DNA of 64,000 nucleotides, taken from positions 62,001 to 126,000 of the forward strand of contig CAKRMH010000006.1 in assembly GCA_934364805.1 (NCBI GenBank), read 5' to 3'. A model generated the notes under the pieces. That model searched no databases. It was not told the DNA's origin and was given only the letters and a program-made list of their open reading frames with translations. Positions 17,611-27,394 of this stretch are shown here, piece by piece (positions within the stretch are counted from its first letter, which is position 1; every line of letters begins with the position of its first letter). The position numbers were made by a program, and so were the translations under genes. The stretch comes from an uncultured Lachnospiraceae bacterium (GTDB lineage: Bacteria; Bacillota; Clostridia; Lachnospirales; Lachnospiraceae).

Positions 17611-19296
17611 TTATGCATTTGCCTTTGGAAGCTTAAAGGAACTCTTCAGAGAAACAACTCTGTTGAATACCGGCTGTCCTGGTTTGGAATCCTTGCAATC
17701 TGCACAGAAGAATCCCTGTCTTACAAACTGAAAACTCTCATATGGTTTTGCTTCCATAAGTGCCGGTTCCACCATACAATTTTCAAGTACCGTAAGCGAA
17801 TTTGGATTCAGATTCAGACTTCCGTCTTCATTATACACTCCAAGTTCTTCGTTTACAATGTTTTCGTAAAGACGAACCGTTACCGGTTTTGCATATTTTG
17901 CAGAAACCCACTGGATCGTTCCTTTTACTTTACGTCCATCCGGGCTGTTTCCGCCCTTTGATGCCGGATCATACGTACAATGGATCTCCGTAACATTTCC
18001 ATTCTCATCCTTTTTGAAGCTCTCACATTTTACAAAATATGCATTCATCAGACGCACTTCATTGCCCGGGAACATACGGAAATATTTCTTTGGAGGATTC
18101 TCCATAAAATCTTCCCTGTCAATATAAAGCTCTTTTGTAAATGGTACCTCTCTTGTTCCAAGTTCCGGATTCTCAAGGTTGTTGGTTACTTCCAGCTGTT
18201 CTACCTGATCTTCCGGGTAATTATCAATAATCACTTTAACCGGATCAAGAACTGCCATCATACGAGGACGTTTCATCTTCAGATCCTCTCGGATACAGTA
18301 CTCTAACATTGCATAATCTACAGAACTGTTTGCTTTGGAAATTCCACAAAGTTCCACAAAATTGCGGATGGATTCCGGCGTAAATCCTCTTCTTCTAAGT
18401 GCAGCGATCGAAACCAGTCTTGGATCATCCCATCCGTCCACAATTCCATCTTCTACCAGACGCTTGATATAACGCTTACCGGTTACAACGTTGGTAAGAT
18501 AAAGCTTTGCAAATTCAATCTGCTTCGGTGTATCATCTGCATCCTTCTTATATCCAAGTTCTGTCACGACCCAGTCATATAATGGTCTGTGATCTTCAAA
18601 CTCCAAGGTACAGATAGAATGTGTGATTCCTTCGATTGCATCCTCGATCGGATGTGCAAAATCATACATTGGATAAATGCACCATTGATCTCCGGTTCTG
18701 TGATGTGTCATATGTGCTACACGATAAAGAACAGGGTCTCTCATATTAATATTGGACGATGTCATGTCAATCTTAGCACGTAACACCATTGTTCCGTCCT
18801 CAAACTCGCCATTCTTCATGCGTTCAAACAGATCCAGATTCTCTTCTGCGCTTCTTTCCCTGTTTGGATCATTCTTTCCAGGCTCTGTCAGTGATCCACG
18901 ATACTCTCTGATCTGCTCTGCTGTCAGATCTGATACATATGCTTTCCCGTTTTTGATCAGTGTTACAGCAGCTTCATACATCTGGTCAAAATAATCAGAA
19001 GCAAAGAACAGCCGGTCTTCCCAATCTGCCCCAAGCCATTTTACGTCTGCCTGAATGGATTCCACGAATTCCACTTTCTCTTTTGTCGGATTTGTATCAT
19101 CAAAACGGAGATTAAATTTACCACCGTATTTCTTTGAAAGTCCATAATTTAAAAGGATTGACTTTGCATGTCCGATATGAAGGTAACCATTCGGTTCCGG
19201 TGGGAATCTTGTAACTACAGATTCACAGTGTCCTTCCGCTAAATCCTTTTCTATGATCTGTTCAATAAAATTTTTGGAGACTGCTTCGTTTTCCAT
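17611..19296 (-). CDS. glnS: glutaminyl-tRNA synthetase
   Basis: Class I synthetase charging tRNA-Gln, 561 residues. The HIGH motif is LHIGH (39-43) in PPEPNGYLHIGHAKS, the form typical of GlnRS. RFDDTNP, the D.AHP segment and WDDPR follow, with a two-barrel anticodon-binding C-terminus. The KMSKS loop reads VTGKRYI instead of the usual VMSKRKL, keeping the lysine. Presence of GlnRS means the organism need not depend on GatCAB for Gln-tRNA. Its own perfect promoter gives a leader of about 30 bases, too short for a T-box. Confidence 0.95.
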   Translation of the reverse strand: MENEAVSKNFIEQIIEKDLAEGHCESVVTRFPPEPNGYLHIGHAKSILLNYGLSKKYGGKFNLRFDDTNPTKEKVEFVESIQADVKWLGADWEDRLFFASDYFDQMYEAAVTLIKNGKAYVSDLTAEQIREYRGSLTEPGKNDPNRERSAEENLDLFERMKNGEFEDGTMVLRAKIDMTSSNINMRDPVLYRVAHMTHHRTGDQWCIYPMYDFAHPIEDAIEGITHSICTLEFEDHRPLYDWVVTELGYKKDADDTPKQIEFAKLYLTNVVTGKRYIKRLVEDGIVDGWDDPRLVSIAALRRRGFTPESIRNFVELCGISKANSSVDYAMLEYCIREDLKMKRPRMMAVLDPVKVIIDNYPEDQVEQLEVTNNLENPELGTREVPFTKELYIDREDFMENPPKKYFRMFPGNEVRLMNAYFVKCESFKKDENGNVTEIHCTYDPASKGGNSPDGRKVKGTIQWVSAKYAKPVTVRLYENIVNEELGVYNEDGSLNLNPNSLTVLENCMVEPALMEAKPYESFQFVRQGFFCADCKDSKPGQPVFNRVVSLKSSFKLPKANA

Positions 19297-19329
19297 TGCC
19301 TCTCTTCCTCCTGTTGCTAATATTTTTTA

Positions 19330-19358
19330 ATTATAGAGTGCGTACGAAGCTTTGTCAA
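19330..19358 (-). promoter_or_regulatory. consensus promoter of glnS
   Basis: Minus strand TTGACA (19353-19358), 17 bases, TATAAT (19330-19335): a perfect sigma-A consensus, fitting high constitutive expression. Confidence 0.85.
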
Positions 19359-19392
19359 CCTGCCCACAGCTCTGCCATTTTTGTTTCTGCGT

Positions 19393-20688
19393 TTATTCTT
19401 CCGCAGTTTCTTCTGCGTTTAATTCTGTGATCCCATCTATGCGAAGTGTAAAATACGGTGCTGACCGGTATTTTGATTCTGCAAAATATGTACTTCCATC
19501 CTCCGATGCAATTGCCTCCACAGTTTCTCCCGGATAAACCACTTCTCCATTCTCTTCATTCAATAGGGAAAGATCAACTTTTGCATCCGAAACAACCCCA
19601 CCGCTCACAGTAAATGTCGATGTGTCAAAGACTTTACATGTTCCGTCTGAAATGGCTGCTTCAAGTTCTTCCACCTTCGTTTCTGTTCCATCCGCCGTCT
19701 CCGAACCCAGCTGTGTGATCTTCACTGCATTTTCAGCATATCCACCACACCAGTCCTGCGGAAGTTCTTCTTTATGTAATGCCTTTTTAAAAAGCTCAAG
19801 ATAATATGTTTTCCAGTTGCTTACTGCACTTGTCAGGGAAGCTGTTGGTGCAGTTTCTGACATGTCTGCGTTACACCCTACATAATAAACAATCTGTCCC
19901 GCATCTTTTCTTGCCTGGATTGCTGCAGGAACTCCGGTTGAGCCATCATGCTGTCCAATGATCACACATCCCAGATTCATAAGTGTATCCGCTGCTGTTG
20001 TCTCAAGTTCCATATCATAATCCGTATGTGTATACGCAACGTTCATGACTACATTAGAAACAATTGATTTTATTCCAAGATAAAAAGCAGTATAATCGGA
20101 AACGGTTTGTGCATCCGGATAGGAACCTACATATCCGATCCGGACTCTCCCCTCTTCATCCACACTTCCTTCCGGAATCTGGTTTTCCTTTAGCATTTCC
20201 TCCAGTTTCATGCCCGCAACCACACCGGATACATATCTTGCCTCATAAATAGCTGTATATCCGTTGTAGAAATTGTCGATCTGCGAAATCGCCGCATAAT
20301 CTCCTCCTATACAAACAAAGTTTACATCCGGAAACTTTTCTGCGGCTTTCTTTATGTAATCCTGATGTACTCTGCTGTTTGCAATGATCAGACTGCATCC
20401 ATCCTCTGCAAGCGACTTTGCTGCATCATAGCAGACGTCCGATCCATCAATTCTCGTCTTCCATTCAATATTGTTTTCTGATATTCCAAGTTTCTTTGCA
20501 GCTGCCTGAATTCCATGAATATGAGCTTTTGTATAGCTTTCTGTTTCATCACCATTTAAGATCACACCGACCTTAAGTTCTGGTAAAGCCTCTTTCTTTC
20601 TGACATTTGCCCGTTCAGCCTGAATGCTGCCTTCCAATAATGCTGCAAATAATACAACAACCAGCAAAGCACTTACGAATCTCTTCAT
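19393..20688 (-). CDS. BMP-family substrate-binding protein
   Basis: Secreted binding protein of 431 residues with a cleavable signal peptide (hydrophobic 5-22, probable cut near SIQA) and no lipobox cysteine. The body (about 38-330) follows the basic membrane protein/Med fold (LKVGVILNG, AEDGCSLIIANS, NFVCIGGDY, VGYVGSYPDA-like). BMP proteins bind nucleosides or similar ligands for ABC importers, but no permease or ATPase gene is near. A C-terminal extension of about 100 residues is acidic. It follows the rhomboid-like gene by 12 bases, so both are likely made together; whether it feeds a distant importer or acts as a sensor is open. Confidence 0.78.
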   Translation of the reverse strand: MKRFVSALLVVVLFAALLEGSIQAERANVRKKEALPELKVGVILNGDETESYTKAHIHGIQAAAKKLGISENNIEWKTRIDGSDVCYDAAKSLAEDGCSLIIANSRVHQDYIKKAAEKFPDVNFVCIGGDYAAISQIDNFYNGYTAIYEARYVSGVVAGMKLEEMLKENQIPEGSVDEEGRVRIGYVGSYPDAQTVSDYTAFYLGIKSIVSNVVMNVAYTHTDYDMELETTAADTLMNLGCVIIGQHDGSTGVPAAIQARKDAGQIVYYVGCNADMSETAPTASLTSAVSNWKTYYLELFKKALHKEELPQDWCGGYAENAVKITQLGSETADGTETKVEELEAAISDGTCKVFDTSTFTVSGGVVSDAKVDLSLLNEENGEVVYPGETVEAIASEDGSTYFAESKYRSAPYFTLRIDGITELNAEETAEE

Positions 20689-20700
20689 TCTGATACTCTC

Positions 20701-21600
20701 CTAATTCATTCGTTTTACATGCTTATGTGTGAACAGATGATCCTGGCAATATTCATAATTGCCCTCACACTTTGAACAATAGCGGAATACCAGATTCGGA
20801 TCATCTAACTCCGTGCGTCCACAAATGGCACATTTATGTTTACTGATTCCTGAACCCGGTCTTGGTCCAGCTGCAAACTGTGCACGGAATTCTTTTTGTC
20901 TTTTCTTTTGTTTTCTTGAGACACGCTGTTTTGTAAAATAAAAGAAAAGTCCAAGGTTGACCAGTGCAAAGACAATCTGGGCACTCAATACAACTCCCAT
21001 GATCATACCAACATTACGTCCAAGTGCAGAGCCAAACTGGCTTCCAACACGGAAATTTTCGTAAATTTCATAAGCCAGATCTGCAAAATAAAGAACCAGC
21101 ATCCATTTCATCTTAATCGGCAAAACAAAATACAGATTTACAGTCGCATCCGGCATGCATAATGCAAGCGCCATAAACGTGGTCAACAGTAAATAGTAAG
21201 TCGTCAGGCTGACATTCACCCCGGAAAGTCCGGTCAGAAGATAGCATACAAAATATGTGATGAAGCCTCCAATATCACTGAGAATGATTCCACCAATGAA
21301 ATAGACATTCATCTTAAAGCTTCCAAAAATCTGTTCCAGTGTATGTCCCATCGGAATCAGACAGATCAGAAATAACAATGTAAAAACAAGCTGTCCTGAC
21401 GGCGGGATCAGAATCCATGTCACAAGCCTCCAGATCTGGCCATGCAGGATTGCATTCACATTGAATGTCAGGAAATCGAACAGGCCGCCTGCAAGATAAC
21501 TGATTGCATAGCCGATCAAAATTGCAATGATCAGATACCTGTGTATATCCGGGATCGCATACTTTCCCCATTTTCGTTCTAATTTATCCATCCAGTTCAT
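20701..21600 (-). CDS. rhomboid-like membrane protein with C-terminal zinc ribbon (probable pseudoprotease)
   Basis: About 299 residues with six predicted membrane helices (about 20-215) and the rhomboid/derlin-type loop GQIWRLVTWI after helix 1. I find no GxSG serine motif and no matching catalytic histidine, so it is probably proteolytically inactive. The C-terminal tail carries a zinc ribbon, CAICG then CSKC, followed by Cys and His residues (YEYCQDH, THKH). The start ATG 21600 has AGGAG seven bases upstream; the longer frame begins inside that leader. It shares an operon with the BMP-type protein. The role is unknown; membrane-protein binding or quality control would fit the fold. Confidence 0.7.
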   Translation of the reverse strand: MNWMDKLERKWGKYAIPDIHRYLIIAILIGYAISYLAGGLFDFLTFNVNAILHGQIWRLVTWILIPPSGQLVFTLLFLICLIPMGHTLEQIFGSFKMNVYFIGGIILSDIGGFITYFVCYLLTGLSGVNVSLTTYYLLLTTFMALALCMPDATVNLYFVLPIKMKWMLVLYFADLAYEIYENFRVGSQFGSALGRNVGMIMGVVLSAQIVFALVNLGLFFYFTKQRVSRKQKKRQKEFRAQFAAGPRPGSGISKHKCAICGRTELDDPNLVFRYCSKCEGNYEYCQDHLFTHKHVKRMN

Positions 21601-21661
21601 ATAATCTCTCCTGTCCAGCAACATTATGCTGCTGTTGTTAAACGTATTTTATGCAGATTTT

Positions 21662-21691
21662 ATTATATCGGCTTCCACCATCAATTGTCAA
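21662..21691 (-). promoter_or_regulatory. promoter of the rhomboid-like/BMP operon
   Basis: Minus strand TTGACA (21686-21691), an 18-base spacer and TATAAT (21662-21667). Confidence 0.75.
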
Positions 21692-21732
21692 CGCAGCGGC
21701 ACATTCTTCATAAAATGTTTAGAAACCCCGTA

Positions 21733-21761
21733 TTGTTTTTTGCATTTTCCTATCGTATAAT
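21733..21761 (+). promoter_or_regulatory. promoter of the giant activase gene
   Basis: TTGTTT (21733-21738), 17 bases, TATAAT (21756-21761). The leader to ATG 21856 is about 88 bases. Confidence 0.6.
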
Positions 21762-21855
21762 GTAAGGAGTTTGCTTATAACATTTAATAAGTAGAAAAGC
21801 ATAAAAGATACTATTACGATACAAGTACTTTCCAGAAAGTACAACGGAGGATAAT

Positions 21856-24800
21856 ATGGAAAACAATACGTTACACAAACTGGGTATTGACATTGGTTCA
21901 ACAACCGTAAAAGTCGCAGTACTGGATGATAAAGACGAACTGCTTTTTTCCGATTATGAACGTCACTTTGCCAATATCAGGGAAACACTTTCTTCCCTTT
22001 TACAAAAAGCCTTTGATGCACTCGGCGATCGTAAAGTTGCACCAATGATCACCGGATCTGGTGGATTAACCCTTGCCAAGCATCTGAATGTTCCATTTGT
22101 TCAGGAGGTAATTTCCGTATCTACCGCATTACAGCATTATGCTCCGCAGACAGATGTTGCCATTGAGCTTGGTGGAGAAGATGCAAAGATCATCTATTTT
22201 GAAGGTGGCAATGTAGAACAGCGCATGAACGGGATCTGTGCCGGTGGAACCGGCTCCTTTATCGATCAGATGGCATCCCTGATCCAGACAGATGCAACCG
22301 GTCTGAACGAATATGCCAAGAACTATAAAGCAATCTATCCGATTGCAGCCCGTTGTGGTGTATTTGCCAAAACAGATATCCAGCCTCTGATCAACGAAGG
22401 CGCAACCCGTGAAGATTTATCCGCCTCCATTTTCCAGGCAGTTGTAAATCAGACGATCAGTGGTCTTGCCTGTGGTAAACCGATCCGTGGCCACGTTGCA
22501 TTTCTTGGTGGACCTTTGCATTTCCTCGACCAGTTAAAGGCCTCCTTTATCCGCACTTTGAACCTGGACGACGAACATGCGATCACCCCGGAGAATTCCC
22601 ACCTGTTTGCAGCAATCGGTTCTGCACTGAATTATAAGGAAGATCATGTCACAACACTTTCTGATCTCGTGAACAAGCTTTCTTCTGATATACATATGGA
22701 ATTTGAAGTTGCCCGTATGGAACCTCTTTTTTCCGATCAGGCTGCCTATGATGAATTTACCAGACGTCATCAGAACAACCATGTAAAAACCGCAGATCTT
22801 TCCACTTATGAAGGCGATTGTTACCTTGGAATTGATGCCGGCTCTACCACAACCAAAATTGCGCTGGTCAGTGAATCCGGTGACCTTTTATATTCCTTTT
22901 ACAGTAACAACAACGGAAGCCCGCTTGCAACTGCGATCCGCTCTATCCAGGAAATCTACTCTCTTCTTCCCAAGAAGGCTCACATTGTACATTCCTGCTC
23001 TACCGGCTACGGAGAAGCTTTGTTAAAAGCCGCCTTAATGCTGGATGAAGGAGAAGTCGAGACGGTTGCACATTATTATGCGGCTGCATTCTTTGATCCT
23101 AAGGTAGATTGTATCTTAGACATCGGTGGTCAGGATATGAAATGCATCAAGATCAAAAATCATACCGTTGACTCTGTCCAGTTAAACGAAGCATGTTCTT
23201 CCGGCTGCGGTTCCTTTATCGAAACATTTGCAAAATCATTGAATTTTTCTGTTCAGGACTTTGCAAAAGAAGCATTATTTGCCAAAAATCCGATCGACCT
23301 TGGAACACGATGCACCGTATTTATGAACTCCAAAGTAAAACAGGCACAGAAGGAAGGCGCAACCGTTTCTGATATTTCCGCCGGTCTTGCATATTCTGTA
23401 ATTAAAAATGCTTTATATAAAGTAATCAAATTATCCGATGCAAAAGATCTTGGCGAAAATATCGTTGTCCAGGGTGGAACTTTCTATAACGATGCAGTTT
23501 TACGAAGCTTTGAAAAAATTGCTGGTGTGCACGCTACCCGTCCGGATATTGCCGGAATCATGGGTGCATTCGGTTGTGCTCTGATTGCAAGAGAACGTCA
23601 TGAGGAAGGCTATCAGACAACGATGCTGACCATTGATCAGATCAATCAGCTGACCTATGAGACCAAGCTTGCAAGATGTCAGGGATGTACCAACCACTGT
23701 CTGCTCACGATCAACAAATTCTCCGACAACAGACAGTACATCACCGGAAACCGCTGCGAACGCGGTCTTGGAAAAGAAAAAAATAAAGAAAACATCCCAA
23801 ACCTGTTTGACTATAAAAACAAACGTATTTTTGACTATAAACCGCTTTCTGAAGAAGACGCAAAACGTGGAACCGTTGGTCTTCCAAGAGTACTGAATAT
23901 GTACGAGAACTTTCCATTCTGGGCTACGTTCTTTACAAAACTCGGATTCCGTTTCGTACTCTCACCACAGTCCACACGTAAAATTTATGAACTCGGAATT
24001 GAGTCCATCCCAAGTGAATCCGAATGCTATCCGGCCAAACTTGCACATGGTCATGTTTCCTGGCTTATCCATCATAATGTAGATTTTATTTTCTATCCGG
24101 CAATTCCATATGAACGCAGGGAATTCCCGGATGCAAATAACCATTACAACTGCCCGATCGTCACCTCATACTCTGAAAACATCAAAAATAATGTGGATGA
24201 GATTACCTCCGGACAGATGCGCTTCCTGAATCCATTTATGGCTTTTACAAGCGAGGAAACGCTCTCCAAACAGCTTGTGGCATGTTTCACAAAAGAATTC
24301 GGCATTCCGGAAAGTGAAATCCGCAATGCAGTATCCGATGCATGGAAAGAGCTTGAAGTCGTACGTCTGGAAGTCCGCCAGAAAGGGGAGGAAGTCTTAA
24401 AATATATGGAAGAGACCGGAAAACGCGGCATCGTGCTTGCTGGTCGTCCATACCATGTTGACCCGGAAATCAACCACGGTATTCCGGAACTAATCAATTC
24501 CTATGGAATCTGTGTTCTGACCGAAGATTCTGTATCACATTTAGGTAATGTAGAACGTCCTCTTATCGTTATGGATCAGTGGATGTACCATTCACGCCTT
24601 TATGCGGCAGCAAACTTTGTAAAAACAAGAGATGATCTTGACCTCATCCAGTTAAATTCCTTCGGATGCGGTCTGGACGCTGTTACAACCGATTGCGTAA
24701 ATGATATTTTATCCGGTTCCGGCAAAATCTATACCTGCCTGAAGATCGATGAAGTCAACAACCTTGGTGCTGCAAGAATCCGTATCCGTTCTCTTCTTTC

Positions 24801-26130
24801 TGCCATCCGTGTCAGAGAAAAGAAACACGAGAAACGCACGATCAAACCTTCGAATTACGAACGTGTAATATTCACAGAAGAAATGAAAAAAGCAGGATAT
24901 ACGATCATCTGTCCACAGATGTCTCCGATCCACTTTGAGCTTCTTCTTCCTGCTTTCCAGGCTGCCGGTTATCATTTATCCATCCCGGATATCCCGGCAA
25001 GAGAATGTGTCGACGTCGGATTAAAATACGTAAATAACGATGCCTGCTACCCTTCCCTGATCGTTGTTGGTCAGATTATGGCCGCTGTCATGTCCGGTAA
25101 ATATGATATGAATAAAACAGCGATCCTGATCTCACAGACGGGAGGTGGATGCCGTGCGACAAACTACATCGGTTTCATCCGCCGTGCCCTGATCAAGGCC
25201 GGATATCCGGATGTTCCGGTTATCTCGATCAATATGGTAGGACTTGAGAAAAACCCGGGCTTCACTTTCACGCCGAAGCTGATCCAGCACGGACTTTATG
25301 CACTGGAATTCGGAGATATCTTCATGCGTTGTCTGTACCGCGTAAGACCATACGAAGCAGTACCAGGATCTGCCAATGCACTGCACGAAAAATGGAAAAA
25401 GAAAGTGATTGCGTTTATCTCACAGGATAAAATTCTTTCTCACAGAACTTACCGTAAGATGTGCCGTGAGATCATCCGTGACTTTGATAATCTTCCAATG
25501 CTCGATATCAAAAAACCTCGTGTCGGCGTTGTTGGTGAGATCCTCGTTAAATTCCATCCGGTAGCAAACAACTACGTTGTTGACCTTCTGGAATCCGAGG
25601 GAGCGGAAGCAGTCGTTCCGGATCTTACAGACTTCCTGCTCTACTGCTGTTACAACCAGAACTTTAAAACAGATTATCTCGGTGATTCCAAAAAAGCCAA
25701 ACGCATAAATAATCTGTTGATCAAATTCTTTGAATGGCTTCGAAAAGACGCCCGTGATGAACTTGCAAAGAGTAAGCATTTTGAACCGACCGCTTACATC
25801 CAGGATACCGCAGAATCTGCTAAGCATATTGTTTCCATCGGAAACCAGACGGGTGAAGGCTGGTTCCTGACCGGTGAAATGATCGAACTCATCCATCAGG
25901 GAGCAACCAACATTATCTGCGCACAGCCATTTGCATGTCTGCCAAACCACATTGTTGGTAAGGGGGTTATCAAAGAACTGCGTCATGAATATCCAACCGC
26001 CAATATTGTTGCGATTGACTATGACCCGGGTGCATCCGAAGTGAACCAGTTAAACCGCATCAAGCTGATGCTTTCTACTGCTCAGAAAAACCTGAAAAAA
26101 GAACTTGAATCCGGACAACACAACAACTAA
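21856..26130 (+). CDS. giant 2-hydroxyacyl-CoA dehydratase-type activase fusion protein
   Basis: 1424 residues. The first BadF/HgdC-type ATPase domain (about 7-265) has LGIDIGSTTVKVAV, GGEDAK and the cysteine site NGICAGGTG. The second (about 323-585) has LGIDAGSTTTKIAL, GGQDMK and EACSSGCGSF. Next come a cysteine cluster (CQGCTNHC, then NRCERG), a DUF2229 region (about 660-880) and a C-terminal HgdB/dehydratase-like part with more conserved cysteines. Activases of this family use ATP to inject an electron into a dehydratase iron-sulfur centre. In this stand-alone class the substrate is unknown, and no CoA-transferase or dehydratase subunit genes are adjacent. AACGGAGG precedes the ATG. Confidence 0.85.
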   Translation: MENNTLHKLGIDIGSTTVKVAVLDDKDELLFSDYERHFANIRETLSSLLQKAFDALGDRKVAPMITGSGGLTLAKHLNVPFVQEVISVSTALQHYAPQTDVAIELGGEDAKIIYFEGGNVEQRMNGICAGGTGSFIDQMASLIQTDATGLNEYAKNYKAIYPIAARCGVFAKTDIQPLINEGATREDLSASIFQAVVNQTISGLACGKPIRGHVAFLGGPLHFLDQLKASFIRTLNLDDEHAITPENSHLFAAIGSALNYKEDHVTTLSDLVNKLSSDIHMEFEVARMEPLFSDQAAYDEFTRRHQNNHVKTADLSTYEGDCYLGIDAGSTTTKIALVSESGDLLYSFYSNNNGSPLATAIRSIQEIYSLLPKKAHIVHSCSTGYGEALLKAALMLDEGEVETVAHYYAAAFFDPKVDCILDIGGQDMKCIKIKNHTVDSVQLNEACSSGCGSFIETFAKSLNFSVQDFAKEALFAKNPIDLGTRCTVFMNSKVKQAQKEGATVSDISAGLAYSVIKNALYKVIKLSDAKDLGENIVVQGGTFYNDAVLRSFEKIAGVHATRPDIAGIMGAFGCALIARERHEEGYQTTMLTIDQINQLTYETKLARCQGCTNHCLLTINKFSDNRQYITGNRCERGLGKEKNKENIPNLFDYKNKRIFDYKPLSEEDAKRGTVGLPRVLNMYENFPFWATFFTKLGFRFVLSPQSTRKIYELGIESIPSESECYPAKLAHGHVSWLIHHNVDFIFYPAIPYERREFPDANNHYNCPIVTSYSENIKNNVDEITSGQMRFLNPFMAFTSEETLSKQLVACFTKEFGIPESEIRNAVSDAWKELEVVRLEVRQKGEEVLKYMEETGKRGIVLAGRPYHVDPEINHGIPELINSYGICVLTEDSVSHLGNVERPLIVMDQWMYHSRLYAAANFVKTRDDLDLIQLNSFGCGLDAVTTDCVNDILSGSGKIYTCLKIDEVNNLGAARIRIRSLLSAIRVREKKHEKRTIKPSNYERVIFTEEMKKAGYTIICPQMSPIHFELLLPAFQAAGYHLSIPDIPARECVDVGLKYVNNDACYPSLIVVGQIMAAVMSGKYDMNKTAILISQTGGGCRATNYIGFIRRALIKAGYPDVPVISINMVGLEKNPGFTFTPKLIQHGLYALEFGDIFMRCLYRVRPYEAVPGSANALHEKWKKKVIAFISQDKILSHRTYRKMCREIIRDFDNLPMLDIKKPRVGVVGEILVKFHPVANNYVVDLLESEGAEAVVPDLTDFLLYCCYNQNFKTDYLGDSKKAKRINNLLIKFFEWLRKDARDELAKSKHFEPTAYIQDTAESAKHIVSIGNQTGEGWFLTGEMIELIHQGATNIICAQPFACLPNHIVGKGVIKELRHEYPTANIVAIDYDPGASEVNQLNRIKLMLSTAQKNLKKELESGQHNN

Positions 26131-26138
26131 CACATAGC

Positions 26139-26175
26139 AAGAAGCCCTGGTATGGCGACCAGGACTTCTTTTGAT
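26139..26175 (+). terminator. terminator after the giant activase gene
   Basis: Stem AAGAAG(C)CCTGGT / ACCAGG(A)CTTCTT with a 6-base loop, then TTGATTT. The T-run is partly interrupted. Confidence 0.7.
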
Positions 26176-26243
26176 TTACACTTTATTTATTTAAGGATTT
26201 AACTATGGCATAACGTTTTAAAGTGAACGTTATCAAACTTTAT

Positions 26244-26678
26244 TTATGCATTTGCTGCAAGCTGTTTACCTAAGTTTTCGCAATCAGCCAATACATCACT
26301 ATCTGGTGTTTCATTGCAGATCAGACCTTCTCCGTTTAATACGGTTGCTCCCGCACTGCTCATGCGGTCTACCCAGTCTCTCATCCACTGTCCGTCGCCC
26401 CATCCATAAGAGCCAAACAGAGCAATGGTCTTTCCTGAAACATAAGCCTCTAATTCAGTAACAAAAGGCTCCATCTCGCCTTCTTCGAGAACTTCTGCGC
26501 CCATTGCCGGACAGCCAAGTGCGAAGGCTTTTTCATTTTTCAGTTCATCAATTGAAGCGCTGCTTACGTCGATGACGTCTGCTTCCTGTCCAGCTGCAGT
26601 AATTCCAGAACCAACAGCTTCCGCCATTGCCTGTGTATTTCCTGACTGTGACCAATATACAACACTCACCTTACTCAT
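26244..26678 (-). CDS. flavodoxin
   Basis: Short-chain flavodoxin, 144 residues: FMN phosphate loop SQSGNTQ at residues 10-16, the GCPAMGAE loop and the isoalloxazine-facing GSYGWGDGQW segment. It carries single electrons in place of ferredoxin when iron is short. It lies 78 bases downstream of the DUF3793 gene on the same strand, with no strong promoter between them. It is therefore likely controlled by the Fur-type operator upstream of that gene, which fits iron-starvation induction. Confidence 0.9.
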   Translation of the reverse strand: MSKVSVVYWSQSGNTQAMAEAVGSGITAAGQEADVIDVSSASIDELKNEKAFALGCPAMGAEVLEEGEMEPFVTELEAYVSGKTIALFGSYGWGDGQWMRDWVDRMSSAGATVLNGEGLICNETPDSDVLADCENLGKQLAANA

Positions 26679-26756
26679 CCTGTGATGATCTCCTTTCCAA
26701 TGATCTTTATTTATATCATACCTTATTGCTGGGAATTTTCTGTTTGATATACAACA

Positions 26757-27374
26757 TTACACAGCTTTTTTTAACCGATTATTCCCATAATAATGTCTGA
26801 TAATCTCTTCCATATGAATTCCGGATGCAAGCAATTGTATCAGCGTCTCTTTCGCAGTCTCATACTGCTCAAAAATGCGTTTTTTGGTTTCCACATCCTG
26901 ATATACTTTCCAGTAGCCGGAATACAGATATTGTTCACCTGCGTGATCAATAAAACCACGAACATCCTCGATGGGATACCCCAAAAGCAATCCCATCTCA
27001 TGAGGAAATGTCTGTTCTCTGGTCATATATGAATGATAACGAATCTGAAATGTCCGCAAAATGTATCCAAGCCCAAACTCTTTATATCCTTCTCTTTGAA
27101 AAAAATTACGGATATCGGTTCTGTTTATATACTCTTCCAGCAGGTTTCTTCGAAAAAGAAGGAAGGTAATCCGATCCTCTGATTTCAACAGGCGGTAGAA
27201 ACAAATGCCGGTATGCATAAGTACAGCTCGCAGGACTTTCTCATTTTCAGCAGGAATAATCAAAAGGTTCGAAATTTTTATACCGGTAATCAGTGGGGCA
27301 CACTGCAATGCCAGCTGGGTCTCAATGCTCTTCCGATCCATTCCTTTCACAATTTCAAAAACTTCCTGACACAT
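26757..27374 (-). CDS. DUF3793 family protein
   Basis: 205 residues, no signal or membrane helix, mostly helical. The pattern (LALQCAPLITGIKISNL near the start; FPHEMGLLLGYPIEDVRGFI; SGYWKVYQD) is that of DUF3793, a Firmicutes family of unknown function that I recall as often lying beside flavodoxin or ferrous-iron transport genes. It heads the operon with flavodoxin behind a promoter with an 18-bp operator at the transcription start. An iron-stress role is inferred from context only. AAGGAG precedes ATG 27374. Confidence 0.75.
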   Translation of the reverse strand: MCQEVFEIVKGMDRKSIETQLALQCAPLITGIKISNLLIIPAENEKVLRAVLMHTGICFYRLLKSEDRITFLLFRRNLLEEYINRTDIRNFFQREGYKEFGLGYILRTFQIRYHSYMTREQTFPHEMGLLLGYPIEDVRGFIDHAGEQYLYSGYWKVYQDVETKKRIFEQYETAKETLIQLLASGIHMEEIIRHYYGNNRLKKAV

Positions 27375-27394
27375 ATGATCTCCTTAATTCGTGT

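Noticed and set aside
19297..19392. Possible T-box leader before glnS
   Set aside because: The consensus promoter leaves a leader of only about 30 bases, too short for specifier and antiterminator structures.
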